From: Merdibacter sp965119685
GTDB taxonomy: Bacteria > Bacillota_I > Bacilli_A > Erysipelotrichales > Erysipelotrichaceae
Reading direction: 5' to 3'
Assembly (NCBI GenBank): GCA_965119685.1
Contig: OZ221971.1
Location: forward strand, 1,674,001-1,738,000
Length of the DNA stretch: 64,000 nt
This document shows, one piece after another, positions 44,841-53,174 of this stretch. The number at the start of each line of letters is the position of its first letter. Position 1 is the first letter of the stretch. The notes under the pieces are model-generated. The model was not told the DNA's origin and searched no databases. It worked only from the letters and a program-made list of their open reading frames with translations. The translations under genes and the position numbers were made by a program.

Positions 44841-46151
44841 TCACCTATCCTTTTCTCTGGCTATGATGCGAATGGTTGTACCTTCAAAGCCGAAGGCCTC
44901 CCGCAGGCGATTTTCCAAGAACCGCCGATAACTGAAATGCAGCAGCTGCGGATCGTTGACAAAGAGTACGATCGTCGGCGGGCAGACGCTCACCTGCGAT
45001 GCGTAATATATTTTTAAACGCTTGCCGTTATGCGGTTTTGGCGGGTCCATCAGCTGTGCATCCATGATCACCTCGTTGAGGACGTTGGTCGTAATGCGCA
45101 AAGCGCAGTTGTCGTGCACCTGATCGATCAGCGGCAGCAGCTGCTGAATACGCTGGCGCTTCAAAGCGGATACGAATACGATCGGCGCATAGCTGAGATA
45201 GAGAAAGTGTGCGCGCAGCTTTTTTTCAATTTCATTCATCGTGTGCGCGTCCTTTTCCACCGCATCCCATTTGTTGTAGACGAGGATGACGCCCTTGCCA
45301 GCTTCATGGGCATAGCCGGCGACGTGTTTATCCTGTTCGCGCAGGCCGCTTTCCCCATCCAGCACGACAAGGACGACGTCGCTTCTTTCAATGGCGCTCA
45401 TCGCGCGCATGATCGAGTATTTCTCTACATTTTCATAGATTTTTCCCCGCTTGCGGATACCGGCGGTATCGATGATGACATAATCTTTGCCGTCCTGCTG
45501 AAATGGAGTGTCGATCGCATCGCGCGTCGTTCCCTCAACATCCGAGACGATGACGCGTTCCTGATTGAGAATCGCATTGACCAACGAGCTCTTGCCGACG
45601 TTAGGACGACCGATCAGACAGAAACTGGTCATCCCCTCATATGGTTCGATCTCCTCCTGCGGCATCAGTTCCACCGCCTTATCGAGAATATCGCCGATAC
45701 CGATGCCATGAATGCCGCTGACAGCGATCGGATCGCCGACGCCAAGCGCATAAAAATCATATAAATTATAAGATAACGACTGATCGTCGATCTTGTTGAC
45801 GCCTAGGATGATCGGCTTGTTGGAACGCTGCAGCATGCGGGCGATGAACTGGTCATCCGCAGTGATGCCATCGCGTCCGTTTACCAGAAACAAGATGCAG
45901 TCCGCTTCTTCGACAGCGATCTCCACCTGCATCTGAATCTCCTGCTGAAACGGCTGATTTGCAATCTGGATACCGCCGGTATCGATGAGCTGGAAAGTGC
46001 GAGTCAGCCATTCGACACTGCCGTAAATACGGTCTCTGGTCACGCCCGGCGTATCTTCCACAATGCTTTTGCGTTCGCCGATCAGGCGGTTGAAAACGGT
46101 GGATTTCCCGACGTTGGGGCGACCGACAATCGCCAATATTCCTCTTTTCAT
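44841..46151 (-). CDS. der: Ribosome assembly GTPase Der (EngA)
   Basis: Tandem GTPase needed for 50S subunit maturation. There are two G domains, each beginning with GRPNVGKS (residues 9-16 and near 180), and a C-terminal KH-like domain from about residue 350. The DTGGI and DTAGI G3 motifs are intact. The 436 residues are normal. The ATG at 46151 follows GGAGGTGG. Confidence 0.97.
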   Translation of the reverse strand: MKRGILAIVGRPNVGKSTVFNRLIGERKSIVEDTPGVTRDRIYGSVEWLTRTFQLIDTGGIQIANQPFQQEIQMQVEIAVEEADCILFLVNGRDGITADDQFIARMLQRSNKPIILGVNKIDDQSLSYNLYDFYALGVGDPIAVSGIHGIGIGDILDKAVELMPQEEIEPYEGMTSFCLIGRPNVGKSSLVNAILNQERVIVSDVEGTTRDAIDTPFQQDGKDYVIIDTAGIRKRGKIYENVEKYSIMRAMSAIERSDVVLVVLDGESGLREQDKHVAGYAHEAGKGVILVYNKWDAVEKDAHTMNEIEKKLRAHFLYLSYAPIVFVSALKRQRIQQLLPLIDQVHDNCALRITTNVLNEVIMDAQLMDPPKPHNGKRLKIYYASQVSVCPPTIVLFVNDPQLLHFSYRRFLENRLREAFGFEGTTIRIIAREKDR

Positions 46152-46162
46152 CGTTCCACCTC

Positions 46163-46822
46163 CTACTGACACCGCTTTGTTAACAGCTGCTCAATCGCCT
46201 CCTGCACCGCCTCGATTCCCATGTTCGAGGTATCGATTTCAATCGCGTCCGGCGCTTTGGCTAACGGAGAGATCGGACGGTGCGTATCCTGATAGTCACG
46301 CGTCTTAATATCCTCGCAGATCGTCTGATAATCCGCAGGTATGCCTTTTTCCATATATTCCCGATAACGGCGCTGGGCGCGTGCTTCCACGCTGGCGATC
46401 AAAAAGATTTTCAGCTCGGCATCGGGCAGTACGACGGTGCCGATGTCACGGCCATCCATGATATAGCCTTTCTCGGCCGCGATCTCCTGCTGCATGCGCA
46501 CCAAGCGTTCGCGTACGGAAGGAAAGACGCTGACGTTAGAAGCAAGCATGGAAATCTCATTTTCACGAATGGGTGCGGATACGTCCTCCTGATTGATATA
46601 CACATGCCCTTCACTGTCAAAATCGATGCGCATCGCATCTACCATTGCCGCCAATGCGGACTCATCGCTCATATCGACACCCAGCCGCTTCGCCTGATAA
46701 GCGACGCAGCGATACATCGCTCCGGTATCCAAATGAGAATAGTTTAGCCGTTTTGCCAAGCGCTTGGCGATAGTGCTTTTGCCTGCGGCGCTTGGCCCAT
46801 CAATCGCTATATTGATTTTCAT
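46163..46822 (-). CDS. cmk: Cytidylate kinase
   Basis: Phosphorylates CMP and dCMP. The P-loop is DGPSAAGKSTIAKRLA, followed by LDTGAMYR and MDGRDIGTVVLPDA, typical of bacterial Cmk. The 219 residues are normal. It lies directly upstream of der, an order common in Bacillota, although rpsA-like ypfD is not between them here. Confidence 0.96.
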   Translation of the reverse strand: MKINIAIDGPSAAGKSTIAKRLAKRLNYSHLDTGAMYRCVAYQAKRLGVDMSDESALAAMVDAMRIDFDSEGHVYINQEDVSAPIRENEISMLASNVSVFPSVRERLVRMQQEIAAEKGYIMDGRDIGTVVLPDAELKIFLIASVEARAQRRYREYMEKGIPADYQTICEDIKTRDYQDTHRPISPLAKAPDAIEIDTSNMGIEAVQEAIEQLLTKRCQ

Positions 46823-46845
46823 GAGTTTTCATTCCTTTCCGCGCA

Positions 46846-47760
46846 TCAAAAACTGCCGGCTTGTTTCAGCCAGTAGATCGTGACGCCGATCACCGCAATC
46901 AGCGCGATGATCAATACCAACAGGATGATGTTCAGGATACGGTTGGACTTCGATACCTTATGATGCAGCTCATTGAGCTCGCCTTCATAATCATCCATCT
47001 GCATGCGCAGCTGCGCCGTCTCCTCCAGCAAGCGTTCCTCGCTGACAGGAATTTGCTCTGCCTCTTTCGTTTCTGCCAAAACCGCCTCGGCATCGATCTC
47101 CTCATTCGCCTGCGCTTCTTCTTCCTTTGGTGGGGCCGCTTTCACCTCTTCACTTTGCGGCGGTGTGATTGGATTGATGCGTGTCAGCGGCACCTCCTGA
47201 ACAGAGAGCGGCGTTTCTAACGTTGCCGTTTTTTCCTGCGGCTGAGGTTCTTCTTCCTCAAACAGCTTTTCAACCTCCGCCTGTAACTCCTCATTAGAAA
47301 GCGACTGCGTATAAGAGACGTCCGCATCATCCTCTTTTTCTTTTAATGCAAAGGACTCCTCGCGGATCGCATCGTAATGCTGCGTGCGCTTGCGGCGGTT
47401 CTCCGGATTGAGCTGCATCAAAATATCGATCTGGGTGTTATCGCTCAAGCGATTGCCCTTCTCCAAATTATATTCTTTCACCTCGTTGAGGAAATCATCC
47501 AAATATTCGTTGTGAAAGCTTTCCCTTCCCGCGTCATAGGAGCGGTTGACGTCAATCTCCTTGGAGAAGCGCGGCGGCGTATGCGAATGGCGGCTTTCTT
47601 TGACCGCTGGCTCTTGCCTCTGATCCTCTCCCAGCTGTTTCAGCTGCTTTTGCAGCTCCACCGGCGCAATGGTCGGTTTTTTGCTGTTTGTACTGCTCGC
47701 TGTGCCATCCACAGAATCGCGCAGCGTTTTATATTTTTCCACACGTGATAGTTTTTCCAT
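46846..47760 (-). CDS. Tail-anchored acidic protein of unknown function
   Basis: A 304-residue protein with no domain I recognise. The N-terminal two thirds are polar and apparently disordered, with a glutamate- and proline-rich stretch at about residues 155-235. A predicted coiled coil follows (235-275), then one transmembrane helix at the C terminus (about 278-298) with only a few residues beyond it. This arrangement is that of a tail-anchored protein facing the cytoplasm. The ATG at 47760 follows GGAGG. Location next to cmk suggests no specific role. Confidence 0.6.
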   Translation of the reverse strand: MEKLSRVEKYKTLRDSVDGTASSTNSKKPTIAPVELQKQLKQLGEDQRQEPAVKESRHSHTPPRFSKEIDVNRSYDAGRESFHNEYLDDFLNEVKEYNLEKGNRLSDNTQIDILMQLNPENRRKRTQHYDAIREESFALKEKEDDADVSYTQSLSNEELQAEVEKLFEEEEPQPQEKTATLETPLSVQEVPLTRINPITPPQSEEVKAAPPKEEEAQANEEIDAEAVLAETKEAEQIPVSEERLLEETAQLRMQMDDYEGELNELHHKVSKSNRILNIILLVLIIALIAVIGVTIYWLKQAGSF

Positions 47761-47783
47761 ATTCAAGGCCTCCGATACATAAC

Positions 47784-47792
47784 ATTATAACA
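47784..47792 (-). promoter_or_regulatory. Extended -10 promoter for the cmk-der group
   Basis: TGTTATAAT on the minus strand, 24 bases before the tail-anchored protein gene. Confidence 0.45.
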
Positions 47793-47800
47793 TAAAAAGA

Positions 47801-47843
47801 ATAGAAAAATAGTGCCGCGAAAAAACAGCAGCTATTTTTCTAT
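47801..47843 (-). terminator. Terminator of efp
   Basis: A perfect twelve-base stem (ATAGAAAAATAG / CTATTTTTCTAT) over a 19-base loop, just after the efp stop. The T runs lie within the 3' arm and just beyond it. Confidence 0.65.
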
Positions 47844-47857
47844 CTCACTTCGTATCT

Positions 47858-48418
47858 CTATTTTGCGCGTCCGGAATATTTCGCATCCGAGGTATTGATG
47901 ACGATCATCTCATCCTGACCGATAAACAGCGGTACTTTCACCTGCAAGCCGGTTTCCAGCACAGCGTTTTTCATCGCGTTGGTTGCGGTATCTCCCTTGA
48001 CGGCCGGCTCGCATTCCACGATTTGCAGCGTTACCTTATCCGGCAGGATGACGCCCAGCACCTCTCCTTCAAACATCGAGATGTTGACGTTATCGTTAGG
48101 CTTCATGAACTTGCGCTCCCACTCCAAATTCGATGCCGGAATCTCGATCTGCTCGTAAGTATCGTTGTCCATGAACACGAGCGCGTCATCCGTATCGTAG
48201 AGATACTGCATCTCTTTCTTATCGATGTGCGCAGGCTGTACTTTTTCTCCTCCGCCCCATGAGAGTTCTACGTTTGCGCCGCTGCGCAGGTTGCGTACCT
48301 TGGCCTTAACGACCATGGCAGAGCGTGCCGTCTTGTTTTGGCTCGTATCGAGAACGACGTAGATCTCGCCGTCCTGCTGAATGGTCTGTCCCGGTTTCAA
48401 ATCATTTGAACTAATCAT
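47858..48418 (-). CDS. efp: Elongation factor P with arginine at the tip position
   Basis: Binds stalled ribosomes and promotes bond formation at polyproline stretches. All three beta-barrel domains are present in 186 residues, with the C-terminal GDTATNAMKNAVLETG signature. Aligned by hand to B. subtilis EF-P, position 32 at the tip of the first domain is arginine, not lysine, and the usual PGKG loop reads TARS. The ATG at 48418 is used; the frame upstream is in the leader. It is a single-gene transcript with its own promoter and terminator. Confidence 0.93.
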   Translation of the reverse strand: MISSNDLKPGQTIQQDGEIYVVLDTSQNKTARSAMVVKAKVRNLRSGANVELSWGGGEKVQPAHIDKKEMQYLYDTDDALVFMDNDTYEQIEIPASNLEWERKFMKPNDNVNISMFEGEVLGVILPDKVTLQIVECEPAVKGDTATNAMKNAVLETGLQVKVPLFIGQDEMIVINTSDAKYSGRAK

Positions 48419-48465
48419 ACGTGTATCCTTCACCTTTCCTCATTCATGTTGATTCGCACATAATC

Positions 48466-48493
48466 ATTTTAAAGGTTTTATCGTGTTTGTCAA
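48466..48493 (-). promoter_or_regulatory. Promoter of efp
   Basis: TTGACA and TAAAAT with 16 bases between them on the minus strand. The target duplication of the insertion sequence begins only 12 bases upstream of the -35 box. Confidence 0.75.
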
Positions 48494-48505
48494 TTCTTTT
48501 AATGC

Positions 48506-48518
48506 GGAATAACACTGT
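48506..48518. repeat. Target-site duplication of the insertion sequence, left copy
   Basis: GGAATAACACTGT, identical to 50225-50237 on the other side of the element. Confidence 0.75.
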
Positions 48519-50224
48519 GCTGAAGTGAAAAGTTTATTTCCACTTTGAACAGTGAAAAGTGGATTTTAGTCTTTCACTTATTTCCACTTCCACTTATGTT
48601 GCATTTAGTCTTACACTTATCCTGTCCCTCAGTCGCCGGAAAGGCTGGTATCCATCATGAAACATTCCAATGCTTTTACTCATTTGACTTTGGACGAACG
48701 CCGCATCATCCTCACCGGCATCACTAACGGCTCTACCAAATCTGCCATTGCTCACACCATCGGAAAAGACAAGTCCACTGTCGCTAAAGAAATTAAACTT
48801 CACCGGATTCTCTCCTATAAGTGTAATCTACCTCTGGAATGCAATCATTACCGCAAATGTGTCCACGGCAGACAATGTACTCTTGACTGCCCCGAATATG
48901 TCCCCTTCCGCTGTTCCAGACGGGATCGCTCTCCCGGCGCCTGTAACGGCTGCTCCAACTGGTCTCGCTGCAGATTCGACAAGTATAAGTATTCTCCGGA
49001 ACAAGCTCATCGTGATTACCGTACCACTTTGTCTGACTCCCGGGAAGGAGTAAATCTGACAGTACAGGAAGCTAAAACTATGGCTGCGATCATCGCTCCC
49101 CTGCTGAAGCAGGGGCAATCCCCCTATCAGATCATCACCAACCATCCGGAACTGGGAATTTCCGAAAAGACACTTTACAATTACATTGAACAGGATGTTT
49201 TCCATGAAGTTGCCGGTATTACTGTCATGGATCTGCGCCGACAAGTATCCCGAAAGCTCCCCAGAAAGAAAGCGAAGGGCTACAAAAAACGCTCTGACAG
49301 AAAATATCTAGCAGGAAGAACCTATAAAGATTATAAGGCTTTCCTTTCTGAAAATCCGGATGCCTTTATCGTGCAGATGGACACAGTTTATAACGATGAA
49401 AAAAGCGGATCTTTCCTCCAAACTTTTAAGTTTGTAAAGACAGGTCTCCTCTTTGCACTCTATCATGAAGAAAAAACTGCTCGCTCCATGTTGAAAGGTG
49501 TGAATCTGCTGGAATCTATCCTCGGGGAAGAACTGTTTCGAAAATATGTCCAGCTCCTCCTTACAGACAGAGGCTCTGAGTTTTCGGCAGCTGAAGCCAT
49601 GGAAAACGGAGCTAACGGAACCAGGAGAACACGGGTATATTATTGTGACCCTATGCAGTCCGGACAGAAAGGAACGCTGGAAAATAAACATATCGAGCTG
49701 CGCTATATCCTTCCAAAAGGAACAGATTTGAAAGCTTTGGGGCTGTCTGGACAGCCTTCATTGAACCTGATCCTGTGTCATGTAAATTCTTCTCCTGAGG
49801 AATCCCTGGGCGGAAGAAGCCCCTTTGAACTGACAGAGTTCATGTATCCGGATCTTTATAAAAGGCTATGTGCTTTTGGTATTCAGCAGATCCCAAAGGA
49901 TCAGGTGATCTTAAAACCGTATTTAATAAAAAACAGATAAGTAAGCAACTAAATTAAAAGAAACAACAGGCGGCTGAGCGGATTTCCATATCTACATCTC
50001 AAGTGGAGGTTAGTCTTACACCCTAAAAAAATGACTAAAATTCACTTCTTTTCGTTATACCCAAAAATTAGTATTCAATGCCATAAACCTGTTGTTTCCT
50101 TTGTTATTGTAATACTAAATTCTACTTAAATGAACAAAAAAGCAGCAATTTCTTCATTTTGTAAGAGTAATTGCCACTTATTTTTTTCGCTCTTTCAAAG
50201 TGGAAATAAACTTTTCACTTCAGC
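48519..50224 (+). mobile_element. IS30-family insertion sequence, complete
   Basis: A 1706-bp element with perfect 31-bp terminal inverted repeats (48519-48549 and 50194-50224, beginning GCTGAAGTG) flanked by a 13-bp direct repeat. It encodes one intact transposase. Both ends and the duplication are unbroken, so the insertion looks recent. Confidence 0.9.
48657..49940 (+). CDS. IS30-family transposase
   Basis: DDE transposase of 427 residues. The N terminus has an IS30-type helix-turn-helix (LTLDERRIILTGITNG, then SAIAHTIGKDKSTVAKEI). A cysteine-rich segment follows (about residues 55-105), likely a zinc-binding insertion. The catalytic residues are D in VQMDTV, D in LLTDRGSEF and E in GTLENKHIELR. 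The frame is uninterrupted and within normal length. Confidence 0.92.
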   Translation: MKHSNAFTHLTLDERRIILTGITNGSTKSAIAHTIGKDKSTVAKEIKLHRILSYKCNLPLECNHYRKCVHGRQCTLDCPEYVPFRCSRRDRSPGACNGCSNWSRCRFDKYKYSPEQAHRDYRTTLSDSREGVNLTVQEAKTMAAIIAPLLKQGQSPYQIITNHPELGISEKTLYNYIEQDVFHEVAGITVMDLRRQVSRKLPRKKAKGYKKRSDRKYLAGRTYKDYKAFLSENPDAFIVQMDTVYNDEKSGSFLQTFKFVKTGLLFALYHEEKTARSMLKGVNLLESILGEELFRKYVQLLLTDRGSEFSAAEAMENGANGTRRTRVYYCDPMQSGQKGTLENKHIELRYILPKGTDLKALGLSGQPSLNLILCHVNSSPEESLGGRSPFELTEFMYPDLYKRLCAFGIQQIPKDQVILKPYLIKNR

Positions 50225-50237
50225 GGAATAACACTGT
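50225..50237. repeat. Target-site duplication of the insertion sequence, right copy
   Basis: GGAATAACACTGT, identical to 48506-48518. Two further bases (GC) before each copy also agree. Confidence 0.75.
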
Positions 50238-50427
50238 TTTTCGCATAACTGTAGGCTTAAAAGCCGCAGGCGATCACCATCTCTTTTGATGCGTTTGTAA
50301 TCTTCATCCTTGATAACAAATAAGCGCGCCCGTCATTTCCCACAGATTTATATGCAGCGGCAGTAGTCCATGAAATGACGGAAATAAGGAAAAAAAGAAG
50401 GAAAACGCCGCACGGCGAATGAAAGGG

Positions 50428-50456
50428 TTTACAATTTATGTAAGCTGTGGTATTAT
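50428..50456 (+). promoter_or_regulatory. Promoter of a small RNA
   Basis: TTTACA and TATTAT with exactly 17 bases between them. No reading frame with a ribosome binding site follows before a strong terminator. Confidence 0.65.
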
Positions 50457-50462
50457 ATAGAC

Positions 50463-50618
50463 AAGAAATAGTTCTATTTCTTAGCTGTGATATTGGCTCT
50501 ATCATGGTTTCGTATCATGTGCAGCATTCCTTCCTTGGCACATGATGCAAGTTTATTCATATCGATTCCTTTCGATAAACCTAGTGAAAAGTCCCGCAAG
50601 GGACTTTTCATTTGTTTT
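50463..50618 (+). ncRNA. Small RNA with four hairpins and two pyrimidine-rich loops
   Basis: About 155 nt from promoter to terminator. Hairpins: AAGAAATAG / CTATTTCTT (50463-50482); ATCATGTGC / GCACATGAT (50514-50546) with a loop containing TTCCTTCCTT; TATCGA / TCGATA (50560-50577) with the loop TTCCTT; and the terminator. Pyrimidine-rich loops able to pair with Shine-Dalgarno sequences are known in trans-acting RNAs of Bacillota such as RoxS/RsaE. I do not recognise this one as a known family. Confidence 0.6.
50585..50618 (+). terminator. Terminator of the small RNA
   Basis: A perfect eleven-base stem (TGAAAAGTCCC / GGGACTTTTCA) with a GCAA tetraloop, followed by TTTGTTTT. Confidence 0.88.
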
Positions 50619-50820
50619 ATTCTTTCGATTGAAATACGGCGGGCAGCCGATCATCTCTCCTCTTTACATCAATAATGAAGTGAGTGTCCCATCCATCTGT
50701 AGATCAAGCGCTCAAAAAACGGTGAAGCTGCGCTTGTTGGACAAATTAATACAAATCATGAGAATAAAAAGCAAAATAATAATTGATTCCGATAACCAAA
50801 CGCTGCATATCTACTTTTAT
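50619..50820. other. Non-coding gap
   Basis: Between the small RNA and the nfnB terminator. I see no promoter, gene or repeat in it. Confidence 0.4.
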
Positions 50821-50863
50821 AAAAAAGACCGGATAGCAAAGAAAGCTGCTCTGCCATTCGGTC
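50821..50863 (-). terminator. Terminator after nfnB
   Basis: GACCGAATGGCA and TGCTATCCGGTC pair with one mismatch and one G-U, followed by six T residues on the minus strand. Confidence 0.75.
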
Positions 50864-50888
50864 TGCAACAAGACGCGTGTCCGGTGTC

Positions 50889-52286
50889 TTATTTTTTTGT
50901 ATCTTTCTCTTGGATATATTCGTCGATTGCCGCGGCGCCCACTTTGCCGGCGCCCATAGCCAAAATGACGGTGGCAGCGCCGGTGACCGCATCGCCGCCG
51001 GCATATACGCCCTCGCGGGTAGTCAATCCGTTTTCATCGGTGATCAGACATCCCTTGCGGTTTGTCTCCAGCCCCTTGGTCGTCGAGCGGATCAGCGGAT
51101 TAGGCGAAGTACCGATCGCCATGATCATGCAGTCAATATCCATGACAAAATTGCTGCCCTTTACCTCGATCGGACGACGGCGTCCGCTGGCATCCGGCTC
51201 TCCCAATTCCATCTGTACGCACTCGATGCCGCTAACCCAGCCGTCCTCGTTGCCGAGCACCTGCACCGGATTGGTCAAAAGGCGAAATTCGATGCCTTCC
51301 TCCATCGCATGCTCCACTTCCTCTTTTCTTGCCGGCAGTTCCTCCATGCTGCGGCGATAGACGATCGTCACCTCTTCGACGCCCAGCCGCTTTGCACAGC
51401 GCGCCGCATCCATCGCAACGTTGCCGCCGCCGACGATGACCGCACGCTTGGCATGCTGAATCGGCGTGTCCACGCCCCCGCGGTACGCTTTCATCAGGTT
51501 GCAGCGCGTCAAAAACTCATTTGCCGAATACACGCCCTTTAAATTCTCGCCCGGCATTCCCATGAAGTTAGGAAGACCGGCGCCGCTGCCGACGAAGACA
51601 GCTTCATAGCCCTGCGCAAAGAGGTCGTCTACCGACTCACTGCGGCCGATGACCACATTCGTTTCAATATCAACGCCCATGCTGCGCAGTCCCTCAATCT
51701 CATGCTGTACGATCTTCTTTGGCAGACGAAACTCGGGAATGCCATACATCAAGACACCTCCGGCAACATGCAGCGCTTCAAACACCGATACGTGATAGCC
51801 CTTCTTTGCCAGATCTCCGGCACAGGTCAAGCCGGCAGGACCGGCGCCGACCACAGCGACCTTATGACCGTTTGACGCAGGCGCCGTCACCTCTTCGCTG
51901 ACATTTTCCCGATACCAATCAGCAACGAAACGCTCCAAACGTCCGATCGCGACGCTCTCCCCTTTTTTGCCGCGCACGCACTGCTGCTCACACTGTGTCT
52001 CCTGCGGGCAGACGCGGCCGCACACCGCCGGCAGCGAGCTCGTTTCATGAATGATATGATATGCCTTTTCAAACGCGCCCTCTTTAACGGCCTGAATGAA
52101 ATCAGGGATGTTGACCGAAACCGGACAGCCGCTGATACACGGCTTAGTCGGGCAATGCAGACAGCGCTGTGCCTCCTCCATCGCCTGTTCCTTTGTATAT
52201 CCCAAAGCGACCTCAGAAAAATTACAACGGCGCTCAAAAGGGTCTTGAATCGGCATTTCCACCTTCTTTAACGACATGTTCGGCAT
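50889..52286 (-). CDS. NfnB-type subunit of the ferredoxin:NADP+ transhydrogenase
   Basis: Large subunit of NADH-dependent reduced-ferredoxin:NADP+ oxidoreductase, a flavin-based bifurcating enzyme, or a glutamate-synthase-small-subunit-like relative. The N-terminal half has two cysteine groups for [4Fe-4S] clusters (CLHCPTKPCISGCP and CGRVCPQETQCEQQC). FAD- and NADPH-binding GxGxxG motifs are VGAGPAGLTCAG near residue 148 and VGGGNVAMDAARC near 287. The 465 residues match NfnB. Its partner nfnA ends one base upstream, which strongly favours Nfn over GltD. Confidence 0.88.
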   Translation of the reverse strand: MPNMSLKKVEMPIQDPFERRCNFSEVALGYTKEQAMEEAQRCLHCPTKPCISGCPVSVNIPDFIQAVKEGAFEKAYHIIHETSSLPAVCGRVCPQETQCEQQCVRGKKGESVAIGRLERFVADWYRENVSEEVTAPASNGHKVAVVGAGPAGLTCAGDLAKKGYHVSVFEALHVAGGVLMYGIPEFRLPKKIVQHEIEGLRSMGVDIETNVVIGRSESVDDLFAQGYEAVFVGSGAGLPNFMGMPGENLKGVYSANEFLTRCNLMKAYRGGVDTPIQHAKRAVIVGGGNVAMDAARCAKRLGVEEVTIVYRRSMEELPARKEEVEHAMEEGIEFRLLTNPVQVLGNEDGWVSGIECVQMELGEPDASGRRRPIEVKGSNFVMDIDCMIMAIGTSPNPLIRSTTKGLETNRKGCLITDENGLTTREGVYAGGDAVTGAATVILAMGAGKVGAAAIDEYIQEKDTKK

Positions 52287-52287
52287 G

Positions 52288-53130
52288 CTACGCCACCTCC
52301 TTTTTCATGAGATTACAGTCTTTTTCACGCTCTTTGGACTCAAACGCACGATATGCGCTGTTGCGGGCCATCGTCTCGTCGAAATCGACCAGATGACCGT
52401 CAAAGTCCGGACCGTCGACACAGGCGAACTTCATCTCGCCGCCGACGCTGAGGCGGCAGCAGCCACACATGCCCGTACCGTCAATCATGATCGGGTTCAT
52501 GCTGACAACGGTTTTGATGCCGTATTTCTTCGTCAGCAGGCACACGAATTTCATCATCGGCAGCGGACCGATGGCGATGACCTCATCAAAGGACTCGCCC
52601 TGCTCGATCAGCTCCTCCAATACGTTAGTGACAAGTCCCTTTCTGCCGGTACTGCCATCGTCACTTACCAGATAAGAGTGCTGAGAAACCGCTGCAAACT
52701 CCTCCTGCAAAATGACGAGATCCTTGCTTCTGAAGCCGGAGATAACTGTCACCTGCGCACCGTTTTGATACAGCGCCTTCGCCGTCGGATAAGCGATCGC
52801 ACAGCCGACACCGCCGCCGATGACGCACACCTTGCGCAAGCCATCGACCTCGCTTGGTTTTCCTAACGGCCCGACAAAATCCAAGATGTCGTCGCCGACC
52901 TCTAAGCAATCCAGCAGCTTCGTCGTTCTGCCGACCACCTGAAAAATGATCGTCACCGTCTGCTTTTCCCGATCATAATCCGCAATCGTCAGCGGAATGC
53001 GCTCACCATCCTCATGTACGCGCAGGATGATAAACTGCCCTGCCTGTGCCTTTTTCGCAACGAGCGGCGCATGCACGCTCATCCGTGTAACGCTGGGATT
53101 CAGCCTTGTTTTTTCAACGATTCGATACAT
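52288..53130 (-). CDS. NfnA-type subunit of the ferredoxin:NADP+ transhydrogenase
   Basis: Small flavoprotein subunit that binds NAD(H), FAD and one [2Fe-2S] cluster. The ferredoxin-reductase fold has a FAD-binding segment (ERIPLTIADYD), the NAD-binding GGGVGCAIAYPTAKAL and C-terminal cluster cysteines in GTGMCGCCRLSVGG and FACVDGP. The 280 residues match NfnA. With nfnB it interconverts NADH, NADPH and reduced ferredoxin, useful in fermentative metabolism. Ribosome binding site GGAAGGAGGAG. Confidence 0.88.
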   Translation of the reverse strand: MYRIVEKTRLNPSVTRMSVHAPLVAKKAQAGQFIILRVHEDGERIPLTIADYDREKQTVTIIFQVVGRTTKLLDCLEVGDDILDFVGPLGKPSEVDGLRKVCVIGGGVGCAIAYPTAKALYQNGAQVTVISGFRSKDLVILQEEFAAVSQHSYLVSDDGSTGRKGLVTNVLEELIEQGESFDEVIAIGPLPMMKFVCLLTKKYGIKTVVSMNPIMIDGTGMCGCCRLSVGGEMKFACVDGPDFDGHLVDFDETMARNSAYRAFESKEREKDCNLMKKEVA

Positions 53131-53174
53131 CGAACTCCTCCTTCCAATTCACCCTTCATTCCTTGCATATAATT

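Noticed and set aside
45030..45764. Frame of 244 codons opposite der
   Set aside because: Antisense shadow of der, no ribosome binding site.
50257..50505. Leftward frame of 82 codons downstream of the insertion sequence
   Set aside because: It overlaps the small RNA promoter and start on the other strand, lacks a ribosome binding site and resembles nothing I know, although its last 40 residues look somewhat protein-like.
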